A stretch of 64,000 nt of DNA from Dendrocalamus latiflorus (Eukaryota > Streptophyta > Magnoliopsida > Poales > Poaceae), in contig CM029626.1 in assembly GCA_017311315.1 (NCBI GenBank), positions 8,379,643-8,443,642 on the forward strand, given 5' to 3'. Of this stretch, positions 34,097-45,259 are shown piece after piece. The number at the start of each line of letters is the position of its first letter. Positions within the stretch are counted from its first letter, which is position 1. The notes beneath the pieces are model-generated. The model was not told where the DNA came from. It saw only the letters and a list, made by a program, of their open reading frames with translations, and made no database searches. The position numbers and the translations under genes were made by a program.

Positions 34097-37063
34097 TTAT
34101 TTTTTTTGCAAAGGTGTAAAGTCTTGTGTACTTGGTTTGCATGATATTGTCATTCCAGAGGTCAAGCCAGAAAAGGACAGTTGAACCATCACCCATTTTG
34201 CATTTGGCAATCCCCCTAAACAAATCGCAGAGTTTCGAAACATCCCTCCACCAGAAAGAGCCCTTGTTAGGAGCGACATGGGGGATCTGACCATTGGGGT
34301 AGTGAGTGTTCCAAATGAGCATAACCCAGGGAATTTTTTTTTGTTATAGAATTTATCCAGGTGCTTGAGAAGAAGAGCTTTGTTTTGACTTCTGAGATTG
34401 ATTATACCAAGTCCACCTTTTCTTTTTGGTTTGCAACATTTATGCCAGGCTACAAGAGGTTGCGATTTAGCATTACTATCAGCTCTTCTCCACAAGCAGT
34501 GCCTTCTTGCTTTGTCAATGCATTCTAAAATAGCCGCTGGGATTTGGAGAGTGCACATGGCATAAGTAGGAATAGAGGAGAGAACTGCATTGACAAGTTG
34601 AAGCCTTCCAGCATGGGTTAGGAGGTTGGAGGTGGCAGTAAGTCTTCTTTCAATCTTGTTCATTACAAAGCCATAATGTTCCACTCTCGGCTTGGTGGTG
34701 CCTAAAGGCAGTCCCAGATAGGTGAAGGGTAAAGTTTCTAGTTTGCAACCAAACACTCCTGCCAGCTGCTGCGCTTTATCATCAGACACATTGAGAGGGA
34801 CAAGACAGGACTTATGATAGTTAACCCTTAGTCCAGTCGAAATAGAGAAGGACTCTAATAATCCCTTAAGTGTGAACAATTCTCTTTGGGAAGCTTTCAT
34901 AATCAAAAGGGTATCATCAGCATATTGAATTATGGGGTATTGGTCCAAATCATAGGAAGGGATAGGGAGCTCAAAGAGACCATCTCGATGACCCTTATTG
35001 ATGATGCATTGAAGGAGGTCAGCAGCCAGAACAAATAGCAGTGGAGATAAAGGGTCCCCCTGCCTAACCCCACGTTTACAATGGAAATGACTGCCAGGAA
35101 CTCCATTAAGCAGAATGGAAGAAGAAGCAGAGGCAAGAATTCTTTGAATCCAGTCAATCCATTTATCATTGAAGCCCAAATGCTGCAACATTTGAATGAT
35201 TGTGTTATGTTCAATTGTGTCAAAAGCCTTTGCAAAATCCAGCTTTAAAATGATGATTTCTCTTTTGGAGTGTTGGCACTGATAGATATATTCATATGCC
35301 CAAGCAAGACAATCTTGAATTGTTCTGGTCTTGATAAAGCCATACTGATTTGTGTGGATTAAGGGGATTATCTTGGACTGCAGACGATCAGCTAAGAGCT
35401 TTGTGATGAGTTTGAGAGTACAATTCAAGAGAGAAATGGGTCTGAAATCACCAACTGTTGTTGGGTTATTAACTTTGGGAACCAATGTGATAAAAGAGCT
35501 GTTGATAGCCTCCAGATTGAGTGAGCCATTGAAGAAATCAAAGCACAATGTATAGACATCTTCCTTTATTATATCCCAACAACTTTTGAGGAAAAGACCA
35601 TTAAAACCATCAGGACCAGGGGCTTTGTCCACAGGCATCTGTCTGATTATTTTGTCAATGTCACTTGTGGAAAAAGGGGCTGAAAGATGTTCCAAATCAT
35701 CTCTAGGCTGAACTAGTTGACTGAGATTGTACAGCATTGTAGGATTTGAGGTAAAGCCCATTCGCTTTTTGAAATCATCAAGGAGAAGGGCAGCCTTCTC
35801 ATTATGAGCTGACATAGTTCTGTTATCTTCAGTGTCAAGACTGGTGATAGCATTTATTCTGTACCTTTCAGTGGCAGCTGCATGGAAGAATTTGGTCCCT
35901 TCATCCCCCAGTTTGGTCCATCTGATAGTGTATCTCTTTTTCCAATACTCTCTCTTGTATCTTAGCAGATTGAGGATATGCTCCTTCAAAAGTTTCCTAA
36001 AGTTAAACTCTTGGGTGTACAGGTTTCTTTGCTCTTCAAGAGAATCCAGGACTTCAAGAATATTATTGCAAGTTTTGATTAAACAATTGAGATTTGACAG
36101 ATTTTTACTCCATTTTTTAAGGGCTGCTCTTAAGAGTTTTAACTTAGCAGAAATCCTTGTGGCACTATTAGTGGCAATGACATGGGAAGACCAAACAGAT
36201 TTAACTGTGTCATAAAAACCAGGGTGCTTAATCCAGAAATTTTCAAATCTGAAAACCTGAGCCTTGGGAATGCAGGTGCCAATTTGAACCTTGCAAGGGA
36301 TATGATCAGAGGCTGGTCTAGCCAAAGGGAGGTGAAGAGTGTTGGGGTACACAGTGGTCCAGCTGGTCGAAGAGAAAACCCAATCTATTTGTTCTAGGAG
36401 AGGCTCATTTTGCATATTGCTCCAAGTATATTTTCTTCCCTTTAGTGGAATTTCTAGCAGACCCAAGTTGCTAATTATCTCATTAAAGATCATGATGTCA
36501 TTTATATTCCCACCAATTTTGTTTCTTTCTGAGAGAGCTCTATAGAAATTAAAATCCCCCATTATCAGCCAGTTATCATCATCCGCAATTTGGAGACTAT
36601 TGAGCCACTGAACAAAATCATCTCTTTCAGATCCATGGCAAGGACCATAAACAGTTGTGAGGTGCCATTTATGGCCATTATGCATTGAAGAGAAAAGCAC
36701 TGTGACAGATAACTTATTGATCTGTAACACCTCCCCAGTGAAGACAAAACTATTCCTGCCCACCAAAAGTCCTCCAGAAGCACCATCAGAAGGTGAGAAA
36801 GCAAATTTGTTGAAACGTTTGGGCGCAAGCTTTTTGAAATAAGAATGGTCAAAATGATTTCGCTTAGTTTCCTGAAGACAGAAAATTGAGCAAACGCTTT
36901 CATCAATTTTTTCCTTGACAGCATTACACTTATCAACTGAATTTATCCCTCTGATGTTCCAGTTCAGAATACTCCAATCTCTATTAAGCCTATCATTGGA
37001 ATTTTCAATGCCCCCAGTATTCATAGGAATAAGATTTCTGGCAATGATCAGCTCTCTGCCCAA
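34097..37063 (-). pseudogene. LINE ORF2: AP endonuclease and reverse transcriptase (988 aa open, then frameshifted)
   Basis: Residues about 28-270 are an exonuclease/endonuclease/phosphatase domain (ILNWNIRGIN, CLQETKR, MGDFNFYR, SDHIP). The reverse transcriptase occupies about 460-760, with FRPISLLN, LDFAKAFDTI, GVRQGDPLSPLLF and catalytic YADD. Near 34331-34339 a run of nine A residues (minus strand) has lost one base: after YNKKK the frame shifts, and the proper continuation is the overlapping frame ending at 34071. A later zinc-finger segment (33529-33804, CVLCDRNLEETAFHLFFGC) lies in yet another interrupted frame ended by a TAA. The encoded enzyme would nick DNA and copy LINE RNA, but this copy cannot make a full-length product. 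Confidence 0.93.
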
Positions 37064-37311
37064 AGGGAACCAAAGGAGAACAACTCAAACTGAAAGTTGC
37101 AAGAGACTTCAGAACAAGCAAACCACAAGGAACTAAGAAAAGATAGAACCAGACTGAGACTTCAATCACAACACAATGGAAGGTAATAGCAACCAAATTT
37201 GATAGATAGCAGCAACAGGTTCTGATCCCACACATCATCCGAGTTTGATAGAGACAAAAGGCAAGTTTATTACAGAAATAAGGGTCAGGGCATTTCCTGA
37301 CAAAAGCTAGC

Positions 37312-38640
37312 TTAATCAAGCACCAATTCATTAGAGTCGATGATCCTAAGTGCCGCCACTCTTGCTTGGCCATCATCAACTTCAGGCCTTGACGCAAGAA
37401 GCAGCTCTGCCGTCACCTCCGAAGGAGCAATGCGACAAGTCTCTACTGCTATCTTCTGAATTTCAGCAATAGGTATTTCAGGGTAAGAGGCACCAATATC
37501 AGCATACTTAGCAATATTAGAGAGTCCTGGGAAATCAACAATTTGACAGGGACGAAGTAGGATATTACCCAGAAGATCAGCTTGAGGTATGGTTCTTTTT
37601 CCTTTGGATTTGTTTCTGATAACTGACTTTTTCCCAGAAATCCCAGTTGGCTTGCATCCATCAAGCTTACCAATGAATCTCGGACTCCTTCTAAGCTCCT
37701 GAGTGGTAACCGGAGTGTTACATTTCCTTTTCCTTGAAGCAATACCTTGTCCTTTGATCACATGAGCAGCAATAGTTGGAGGAGTAGCTCCAAACTCTTC
37801 AAGGAAATCAGGGAAGACAAAGCATGCATGTTCTGGGGTAGGTCCAAATTCAATGGTCTGCTTTTCAAGAGCCTTGATCTTGTTCTTGAACTTCCTCCTA
37901 TAATAGACTTTAGTTATGGAGGTGGTGCTTTTATGTGGGACAGCAATAGGGCCTTGCAGACTTGTCAAGGGCTGAGAACTTCCAGGGGCTTCGTTGAGCT
38001 GAAGAGTGTTATGAGTAGTGGCTATATTGATGACATTATTCTTAGCAAGAACATTGACATTGATACAAACTGAGGTAATCCCCAAGGCAGAGAGATCAAT
38101 CTGAACAAGGGAATTTGGGATGGACAAGCTTCCCCTAAGACTCGAGGCACCTGAAGCCCTCTGATTAGCTATAAGTTGCTTCAGACCATCAGCCAGGAAA
38201 TTAAAGATGGCCTCCCTCTGCATACTGTCCCTGTGCTCCTCTATCACGGTGTTGTTCAAGCCAGGAGCAATACTGTTGCTGTTTGTAGGTGCTTGATTTT
38301 GCACAGCCGTAACCTGCTGGACAGCTAAGGCATTCTGAACATTGTGATCACTACCAATGACAATTTCTCTGATAGCACCTTGTCCAGGTTGGAGATGAGA
38401 AGCAGAGGACGCAGCATCAATCATAGCAGCAGATCCTTGATCTTCAGCTATAACCTCTTGATTCTGATTAACTTCTATCAGGTGATCCATGACTTGGTCA
38501 GCAGCTTGAACAATATGATCCACCTCGCCTGGAACAATAGGCCCCTCAAAAGGATGTGGGTTACCATTATGCGCAGGAGGATCTTCCTCATCAGCAGGCT
38601 CAACACCTATGAACTCAGAATTAAAAATGTACACCGGCAC
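37312..38640 (-). pseudogene. LINE ORF1 remnant (442-aa open part)
   Basis: This is a continuous frame of the ORF1 C-terminal region, opening with PVYIFNSEFIGVEPADEEDPP and carrying a basic segment (RSPRFIGKLDG, KKSVIRNKSKGKR) before its end. The upstream part of ORF1 is present in other frames between 38650 and 39989. It includes the zinc knuckle and a WIGNIEVRFVKHDDAPLNVR block, with a frameshift near 38790. ORF1 proteins bind LINE RNA. The 442-aa frame is therefore only part of a broken gene. Confidence 0.75.
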
Positions 38641-39428
38641 TGTCCAGGAGCGACCAGCACCGTTGAAATCTTTTCCATGCTTAATGACAAGACTACGGGG
38701 AACTTCTAGTGGGTCATCAATCAGAGCTTTTACAAGGACTCTTGAGAGTGAACGATCTTCAAAGTGCCAATGAAGTAGTTGCCCAAAAACACTACATACT
38801 TGTTGAGAAAGACAGGATCTTTAAAATCCAAAGGGTAACCAAGGAGCAGAAGCCAACTCCTTGTAGTGAAGGGCGAACGCCGGACATTCAACGGGGCGTC
38901 ATCATGCTTAACAAAACGAACCTCTATATTTCCAATCCAATGAGGGTTTAATGCAATCAGAGTGTCACGCTAACAGGGGTCCCTTAACTGAAAATGCCTA
39001 TACCATGGGGGTGCGGAGCAAAGTATAGAACATTTTTCCGTACCTCAACTTCAATATAGTCCCTAATCAGATGTAGAAGATTCAGTAGCTGTGCTGGGGT
39101 GAGCTGCTCGTTGATGATGGCAATGGCACAGTCCTCATGCCTCTTGACAATCCCTCCAGAAACGCAAACTATCCTTCTTGCCCGCCGAAGAGGCCCTCCA
39201 TCTTCCATAACCATAGCAGGCGGGAAAAACGTCTGGGATCAATGGCAAAATTCGCCATTGTCGTTTGCTTGGGAGAGCAGCAGAAGGGAGTGGTTGTACT
39301 GTGCGGGCTAACTGGAGACGCAGGGCTCTCTAGAGGATTATGAGAAGTCGAGGCTTGGGAGAGCGGGAGAGTTGAGGAAGACGGAACATCACCTGACGCA
39401 TTGGGTCCAAGAGGCCACTGGATATTAA

Positions 39429-39865
39429 GGGCCTGTTTGGCAGAGCTCCACCACTGAAAAAATGAATCTGGAGCAGCAGATCCACCAAAAATAGCTCCAC
39501 AGTGAATCTGGGATCCCACCATGGAGCTAGACAAAACTGTTTGGCTTGCACAGCAGCTCCAGATTCACGAAACTGAGTTTTTGGTGGGAATGGCCTGTTT
39601 TGCCCATGGGTTTTATGGTGGTATGGGATGGGGTGTGTAACCAGTGGCAAAAGGTGGGTAATTACCACCCAACTCCACGAGTAGGTACGAAACAAGGTTT
39701 CGTGGAGCACCCCTTGAGGTGCTCCATGGATTTCATGAATCTGGAGCTAGATTCAGTATTTTGGTGGATCCAGATTTCGTGGAGCTGGAGTGTTTGGATA
39801 AAAATTCGTGGAGTGGAGCTGTTTTTGATGGATCTGGAGTTGGTGGAGCTCTACCAAACAGGCCC
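39429..39865. mobile_element. Tourist-like (PIF/Harbinger) MITE nested in the LINE
   Basis: A 437-bp element with inverted ends GGGCCTGTTTGGCAGAGCTC and GGGCCTGTTTGGTAGAGCTC (second in reverse complement), flanked by TAA on both sides (39426-39428; 39866-39868). No coding capacity. Confidence 0.9.
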
Positions 39866-40069
39866 TAATATCTCCCACGCCGCTAGACTCATTAAGCGAA
39901 TGGCACTTGTTGGGCTTCATGACCCATTTCAGATTGAGGCCCAAACGCCTTTTGTTACAAAAGCGAGCTTTATGACCATAGTTGTAGCAGTATGATTTAT
40001 ATGTGACTTACTATCTTATCCTCGAAGTAAGACGGATGTAGGAGTGTATAAACCGCTTTAGAAAGCTTA

Positions 40070-40468
40070 GAGCAACTCCAACAGGGCCCCTACTTAAGCC
40101 CTCATCCTACTTTTGAGGGCCGAGAGGCAAAAAACTCACTCCAGCAGGGCCCCTACTTGAGCCCTCAAAGTAGGGGGCCCTCAAATCTCCCCCTCGAGCC
40201 CTCATTCATGGGGGTCTGGAGGGAGCCCCTACTTTTGAGGGCTCAAGTAGGGATCCTGCTGGAGTGAGTTTTTTGCCCCTCGACCCTCAAAAGTAGGATG
40301 AGGATGAGGGTGGGTCCTATGTGTCATCCCCTCTAAGAATGAATTTGAGGGTCCTGTTTTGAGGGCTCCTGCTGGAGTGTAGCCCAAAAAACAGAGCCCT
40401 CAAAAGTAAGAAGAACTCTCAAATAAAAAGTAGGGACCTTGTTTTGAGAGCTACTGCTGGAGTTGCGC
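40070..40468. mobile_element. Foldback Tourist-like MITE upstream of RPE
   Basis: The ends GAGCAACTCCA and, in reverse complement, GCGCAACTCCA are flanked by TTA (40067-40069; 40469-40471). The inside is a long nearly palindromic region built from repeats of CCCTACTTTTGAGGGCTCAA-like sequence, which would fold into an extended hairpin (about 40115-40320). Confidence 0.85.
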
Positions 40469-40925
40469 TTAGAAGCTAATATGAATAGGCACCGGAATCA
40501 CTTCTACTGATTATGGAATGCCTAACCAGGTCGGTGAATTACGGCATTCTTTCGTCACTCTGTAATCAACGCACATAGTATTGGAATCGGAATCGATTGA
40601 ACACCGAATTTTCGACTGGCTTCTCGAAAAAAAAAGTTAGACAAGGCTACTGGTTTAAACCAAGTATTCAATTAGGTTTGACTCGTGCGGCGTGTTCCAG
40701 TTCTACGGTTCTACGCCTGTTCCAGTGACTGACAAGTGGGCCATAAGCCTAACCAAGCCCACCTGCCTGGTTACGCCGCAACGCAAACGTTAAACAAGCC
40801 GCCGACCCAACCCGAACGAAACATCGTCGCTTCCCAGTTCAACAACTACCACAAAACAACCACCACCACCAATCGGAAGCACCAAGCAGCCACGCGGAGT
40901 CGGAGTCGGAGCAGGAGCAGGAGGC

Positions 40926-43900
40926 ATGGCGGCGGCGGCGGCGGTGAAGATAGCGCCGTCGATGCTGTCGTCGGATTTCGCTAACCTCGCCACGGAGGCC
41001 GAGCGCATGCTCCACCTCGGCGCGGACTGGCTCCACATGGACATCATGGTACGATCCCCTCCCCTCCCCTCCCGCCCCGACACGTCCGTCTCATTGCCAT
41101 GCTTAATCCTCGCGGAATCAGTAGCGCTAGTACGGTACCAGCCTTTGATTCGTCCGATCGTTTGTTGAAGTAGCTTACTGTTAGATCAGAAGTTTGCTTT
41201 GCGCTTTTGTTTCTGCACACAACTATGGCACGCACAACACTAGCAATTTGGTAGAGTGTGTTCAGAATTGACCTTTTATTTGGAGTACTTTTGTTGTGTC
41301 TGTCGACTGTCGGTCTTAACATCGATGTTCAGAGCATAAGCATTATGTTACCGTTAGTTTCTGTTTCTGTGATGTGCTATTCTGCAAATGTACTAGTATT
41401 TACCACAAGACACCTTTGTCCATGGTTACACCAAATTCAGTAAATTCTGTTTCTTTCAGCGATTGTGTTTCATTTCCAATACCAAATTCAGTAAAGTCTG
41501 TTGCTTTCAGCGATTGTGTTTCATTTCCTTTTCCCGTTTAACAGGGATTGCATGTATTAATAATGAAATATCCAAAATTGAAATTCATTTTGTCTTATAC
41601 TGATCTTTTCCTTTTCCACCTTGCAGGATGGGTGAGTTGGTCTCTACTTTCCATTGTGGATACAATAGACCAATTTCGGTTTGGTACTGAAGTGTCTGAT
41701 GCCTGACGATGCTAAAGAACTTTTCCCAGATATCTTTCCCCATTTTGAGCTGCTAGCATAGCAGACTGGCAGTGGGTTGTTTACTTTAATTTTGGGGGCA
41801 CTGGATTAGAATTTATAGATGCCTACAGGCTACATCTACCAGGATGACCATTGTTTTTCACCCACGGACAACCTTTCTGTTCAATTTTCATTTTCTTTGT
41901 GATTATTTTAGACACCTTGCTTATTAGAACATCCCATTCATACATGTGAAATTTTTAGTGAAATTGAACAAAAGAGCTCCTGCTCTTAAATGGGAACAAA
42001 GATGCATGTTTCTGAGCTTCCAAAAAATATTAAAAAAAGAAAACAGTAAGCCTGATAGCATGTATACCAACCTGAAAAGGAAATAGCTGAACCTTTTGCA
42101 ATAATACATAACAAGGACAATTACTTTTGCATTTGGCCAGCTTTTAGGAATGTAGTACTTTTGTTTTGGAAAAAAAACAATAGGGGAACTTGCAAGTTAA
42201 AAATGATGAAAAAGAGAGGTATATGTAAGCATCAAGTGCCAAACTACCAAGCATTATGGTGTTCCCTCTATTTGCTTGGATTGGGATCAACATTCCTTGA
42301 GCATAAAATAGAGAAAATAGGCACTTTTTTCCAAGATGGTGAAATGCTTGCTAACAGAGTCTGTTTTATGTACTGAACAACATCACAGCAATTTATTAAC
42401 ATGCAAGTATCACCTCGCAGGCTTGCACTAATAGCAGTCTTTACTCTCTAGTCACTTGGGAACCGTGCCATTTTTATCGTCAAGGGGATCATACATACTT
42501 TCTTATGTATGCATGTTCTCTTGAATATATTTCTAAAACTCTCAGATTGAAGAATGCACGTCCAATAAGAATATCATTGTTAAGTTATGTTGGTGTCTGT
42601 CAAAAAGCATGAACTTCCTCTTGATAGTTTTGGTCAAGTTTGAAGGACAACACATTCTTTTTTTTTGTTTGAAAATTTGATGGTATGTCATTTGTGGCGT
42701 TTAGCAAAATAAGCTATCTTGTCAGAATTTTGGTATAACTTTGCTGGCTGTTTGCATTCGCAGGCACTTTGTTCCTAATCTGACTATTGGAGCCCCAGTG
42801 ATTGAGAGCCTGAGGAAGCACACCAAGTATGGGACCTTGCTTGCCTTATGTTTATATCGATAGCTTCTGTTCCTATATGCACCTAATAATGCTAATCATT
42901 TTCGATTTTGTAGGGCATATTTGGACTGCCATCTCATGGTCACAAATCCTTCAGATTATGTAGAACCATTAGGAAAGGCTGGTGCCTCCGGTTTTACATT
43001 CCACATAGAAGTAACCAGAGGTAAACACACATCTGTTGGCTAATGGTTCATGGTTTTCATTGTCTCATGGAAAAGCTTGGTGCAGACAATTGGCAAGATC
43101 TCATCCAAAGCATTAAAGCAAAAGGTATGCGGCCTGGTGTATCATTGAGGCCAGGTACTCCTGTGGAGGAAGTTTTTCCCCTGGTAACTTCATTCACTCA
43201 ATACAACTGCATTGGTTATCATGTTTTACATAGATTGTTTTTCATACTTTGCTCATGATTTTGAGAGAAATGCCATTTGTTTTCACATATCATTGTTGAT
43301 AAATGATAACTTCTACCATGAGAAGTAAGCTTATATGTATTTACTTTCAACTTGTACAGTTAGTTTTATTTCTAATTGTCATCTGGGTTTCATAATATCC
43401 AGGGTGTATTTCCTCTGGAGTTCAGAATGTAAACCCCATTGGAAGTTGCTTTGTGTATTAATGTTTGTTGCTGTATGTACTGTACCATTCAAGCAATAAT
43501 GTGCTTTATTAACTTCTAATATGTTTGTTGATAAAATGATCGTTGGACAAGCACATCTTGTTCCCCTTGTTCAAGCACAGTTCACTTCCCATTTGTTATG
43601 ACCAGCACTGACTGCATTGTAATGTGCAGTTCATCCTTCATTGCAGATCAATGGCCTTTGCTATGAATAAGCAATGAGCTTCCCAAACCTGTTTTCGTTG
43701 AACGTTTATCATTGTTGTTATTGGCTAGTAATTACAGTTCATTCTTCAGTTATCTGAGCTTTTTCTGTCTGATCATGTAAATTATGGACATTTCTCATGG
43801 GGGGATTTTCTGAAGCAATCAACAGTTCTATTAATAACCGATTTTACAGGTGGAAGCAGAGAACCCTGTAGAATTGGTTCTTGTGATGACAGTTGAGCCT

Positions 43901-44348
43901 GGCTTTGGTGGTCAGAAGTTCATGCCAGAAATGATGGATAAGGTATTATTGTCTCAGTGCCATCTAACTTGCCCGAATCATTATTCGATTTAGGACAGTT
44001 CTGACCACTTTCTGAAATCTGGACATGTTAGGTGCGTACACTGAGAAAGAAGTACCCTTCCCTTGACATTGAGGTACAGGATGATCCACTTCTCAATAGT
44101 CAATATTCACGTCCTTGCATGTGCAGACGCCCATGGGCAATTTTCTCACCATGTTTCGTCTCCTGAAAACATTTTCTGGTTCGATCTTTTAGGTCGATGG
44201 TGGCCTGGGTCCTTCCACCATTGATGCGGCCGGATCTGCTGGGGCCAACTGCATTGTCGCTGGGAGCTCTATATTTGGAGCTGCCGACCCAGGAGAGGTC
44301 ATATCGGAGCTACGAAGGAGAGTGGAAGAGTCTCAGAACAAAAGCTGA
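40926..44348 (+). CDS. RPE: Cytosolic ribulose-5-phosphate 3-epimerase (228 aa)
   Basis: Eight exons: 40926-41048, 41627-41631 (a 5-nt microexon), 42764-42826, 42914-43020, 43086-43183, 43850-43942, 44032-44073 and 44193-44348. The frame is continuous and the product is 228 residues. The enzyme interconverts ribulose-5-phosphate and xylulose-5-phosphate in the pentose-phosphate pathway. A TIM barrel is indicated by KIAPSMLSSDFANL, the metal-binding HMDIMDGHF (His37, Asp39), CHLMV (His70), MTVEPGFGGQKF and VDGGLG (Asp179). There is no transit peptide: the conserved region starts at residue 8, so this is the cytosolic isoform rather than the plastid one. Omitting the microexon would break the frame and lose the invariant MDG. 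A polyadenylation-type AATAAA is at 44446-44451. The gene appears intact. Confidence 0.96.
41431..41528. repeat. 51-bp tandem duplication in RPE intron 1
   Basis: A unit containing CAAATTCAGTAAA and TTTCAGCGATTGTGTTTCAT is present twice with few differences, about 100 bp upstream of the microexon. The duplicated TTTCAG could act as a decoy acceptor. Confidence 0.8.
41627..41631 (+). other. RPE: 5-nt coding microexon of RPE (GATGG)
   Basis: The local sequence is TTGCAG / GATGG / GTGAGT. The acceptor and donor are both strong, and the five bases exactly supply Asp and two bases of Gly for the conserved MDGHF motif between exons ending ATCATG and starting GCACTTT. Confidence 0.92.
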
Positions 44349-44445
44349 TTTGTATACCCTCGGCTGCCTGTCTCTGCTGTAAACCAGAACCACTCTGCAC
44401 GTCATTCGTACAAGCCCCTGGTTGCACAGAATACTGTTGAGCGAG

Positions 44446-44451
44446 AATAAA
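44446..44451 (+). terminator. Polyadenylation signal of RPE
   Basis: AATAAA about 100 bp after the RPE stop codon. Confidence 0.6.
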
Positions 44452-44958
44452 AGGTGCTCTTGGCACTTATGCCAGTGCTCTATGTACCTTTCGCATGTCG
44501 TATTTGAAAGAACATGCAAAGCGGAATATATGAAGTCGTTTTTTTTTTTGGCCTCTGAATTCTTCCTGTGCTGTCAAGAAACGGCCAAAGTTCTTGCACT
44601 TAAAACAAATAAGAGGACCTGTGCTTTCTGGTCATTGTCAATGCGTATTCCAATTTGGATTTGATTTCCTCCCTCACTAACAAATATGAAAGACACGATG
44701 AATCACATGCCGTGCATAGGGAATCAAAATTGACGCCTTTTTAACATGACCAAGACATTGTGCATAAGACATTGATATATCTCCTAGAATAGAGCATCAT
44801 CCGATCACTGATAGACCCAAGAAGCAACTTGCAATCCAGGCGAGCGAAGCATCTATGGTCCTATTTTTTCTGACTGAGGCTGATGAATAATAACGGTTGG
44901 AATAGAAGCCGTATGATTTTTTGCTGATTATGCTGATTTAACGATCACGTTAGTTAAA

Positions 44959-45247
44959 TTGCATTGCGCCAAATTGGATGTGAGCACATACAAATTGAAT
45001 TGAAATGCACATCCAGATCTTCTAGAGTGTGTGTTGCATATAAACTCATATACATACGTACGTTCATTACATGCATATGCTGCATACTACAATAGAAACG
45101 TTGAATTGCATCGCGCCAAATCAGATGTGGATACATACAGACTGAATTGAAATGTAAAACCGGGTCTTCTAGAGCATGTGTAGCGTACAAACTCACATAC
45201 ATATGTACGTTCATTACATGCATATGCTGGATACTACAATAGAAATG
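44959..45247. repeat. Diverged tandem duplication, period 147 bp
   Basis: Copies at 44959-45105 and 45106-45247 share GCGCCAAAT, TTGAATTGAAATG and GTTCATTACATGCATATGCT in the same order. They lie just beyond the 3' (low-coordinate) side of the Harbinger remnant. Confidence 0.85.
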
Positions 45248-45259
45248 CCGTCACATGAT

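Larger units (their letters stand above)
33219..39989 (-). mobile_element. 5'-truncated LINE (L1-type non-LTR retrotransposon), 6.8 kb, with 14-bp TSD
   Basis: The target-site duplication GTATGATTTATATG lies at 33205-33218 and again at 39990-40003. On the minus strand the element starts within the ORF1 zinc knuckle (CYNYGHKARFC, from 39988), passes through ORF1, ORF2 (endonuclease, RT, zf-RVT) and ends in a short poly(A) (33219-33227). A Tourist MITE (39429-39865) is nested in its 5' part. ORF1 and ORF2 carry frameshifts and stops, so it is dead. The 5' truncation is the usual product of target-primed reverse transcription. Confidence 0.95.

Noticed and set aside
33924..36545. Plus-strand frames opposite LINE ORF2
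   Set aside because: They are antisense shadows of the reverse transcriptase and endonuclease coding sequence.
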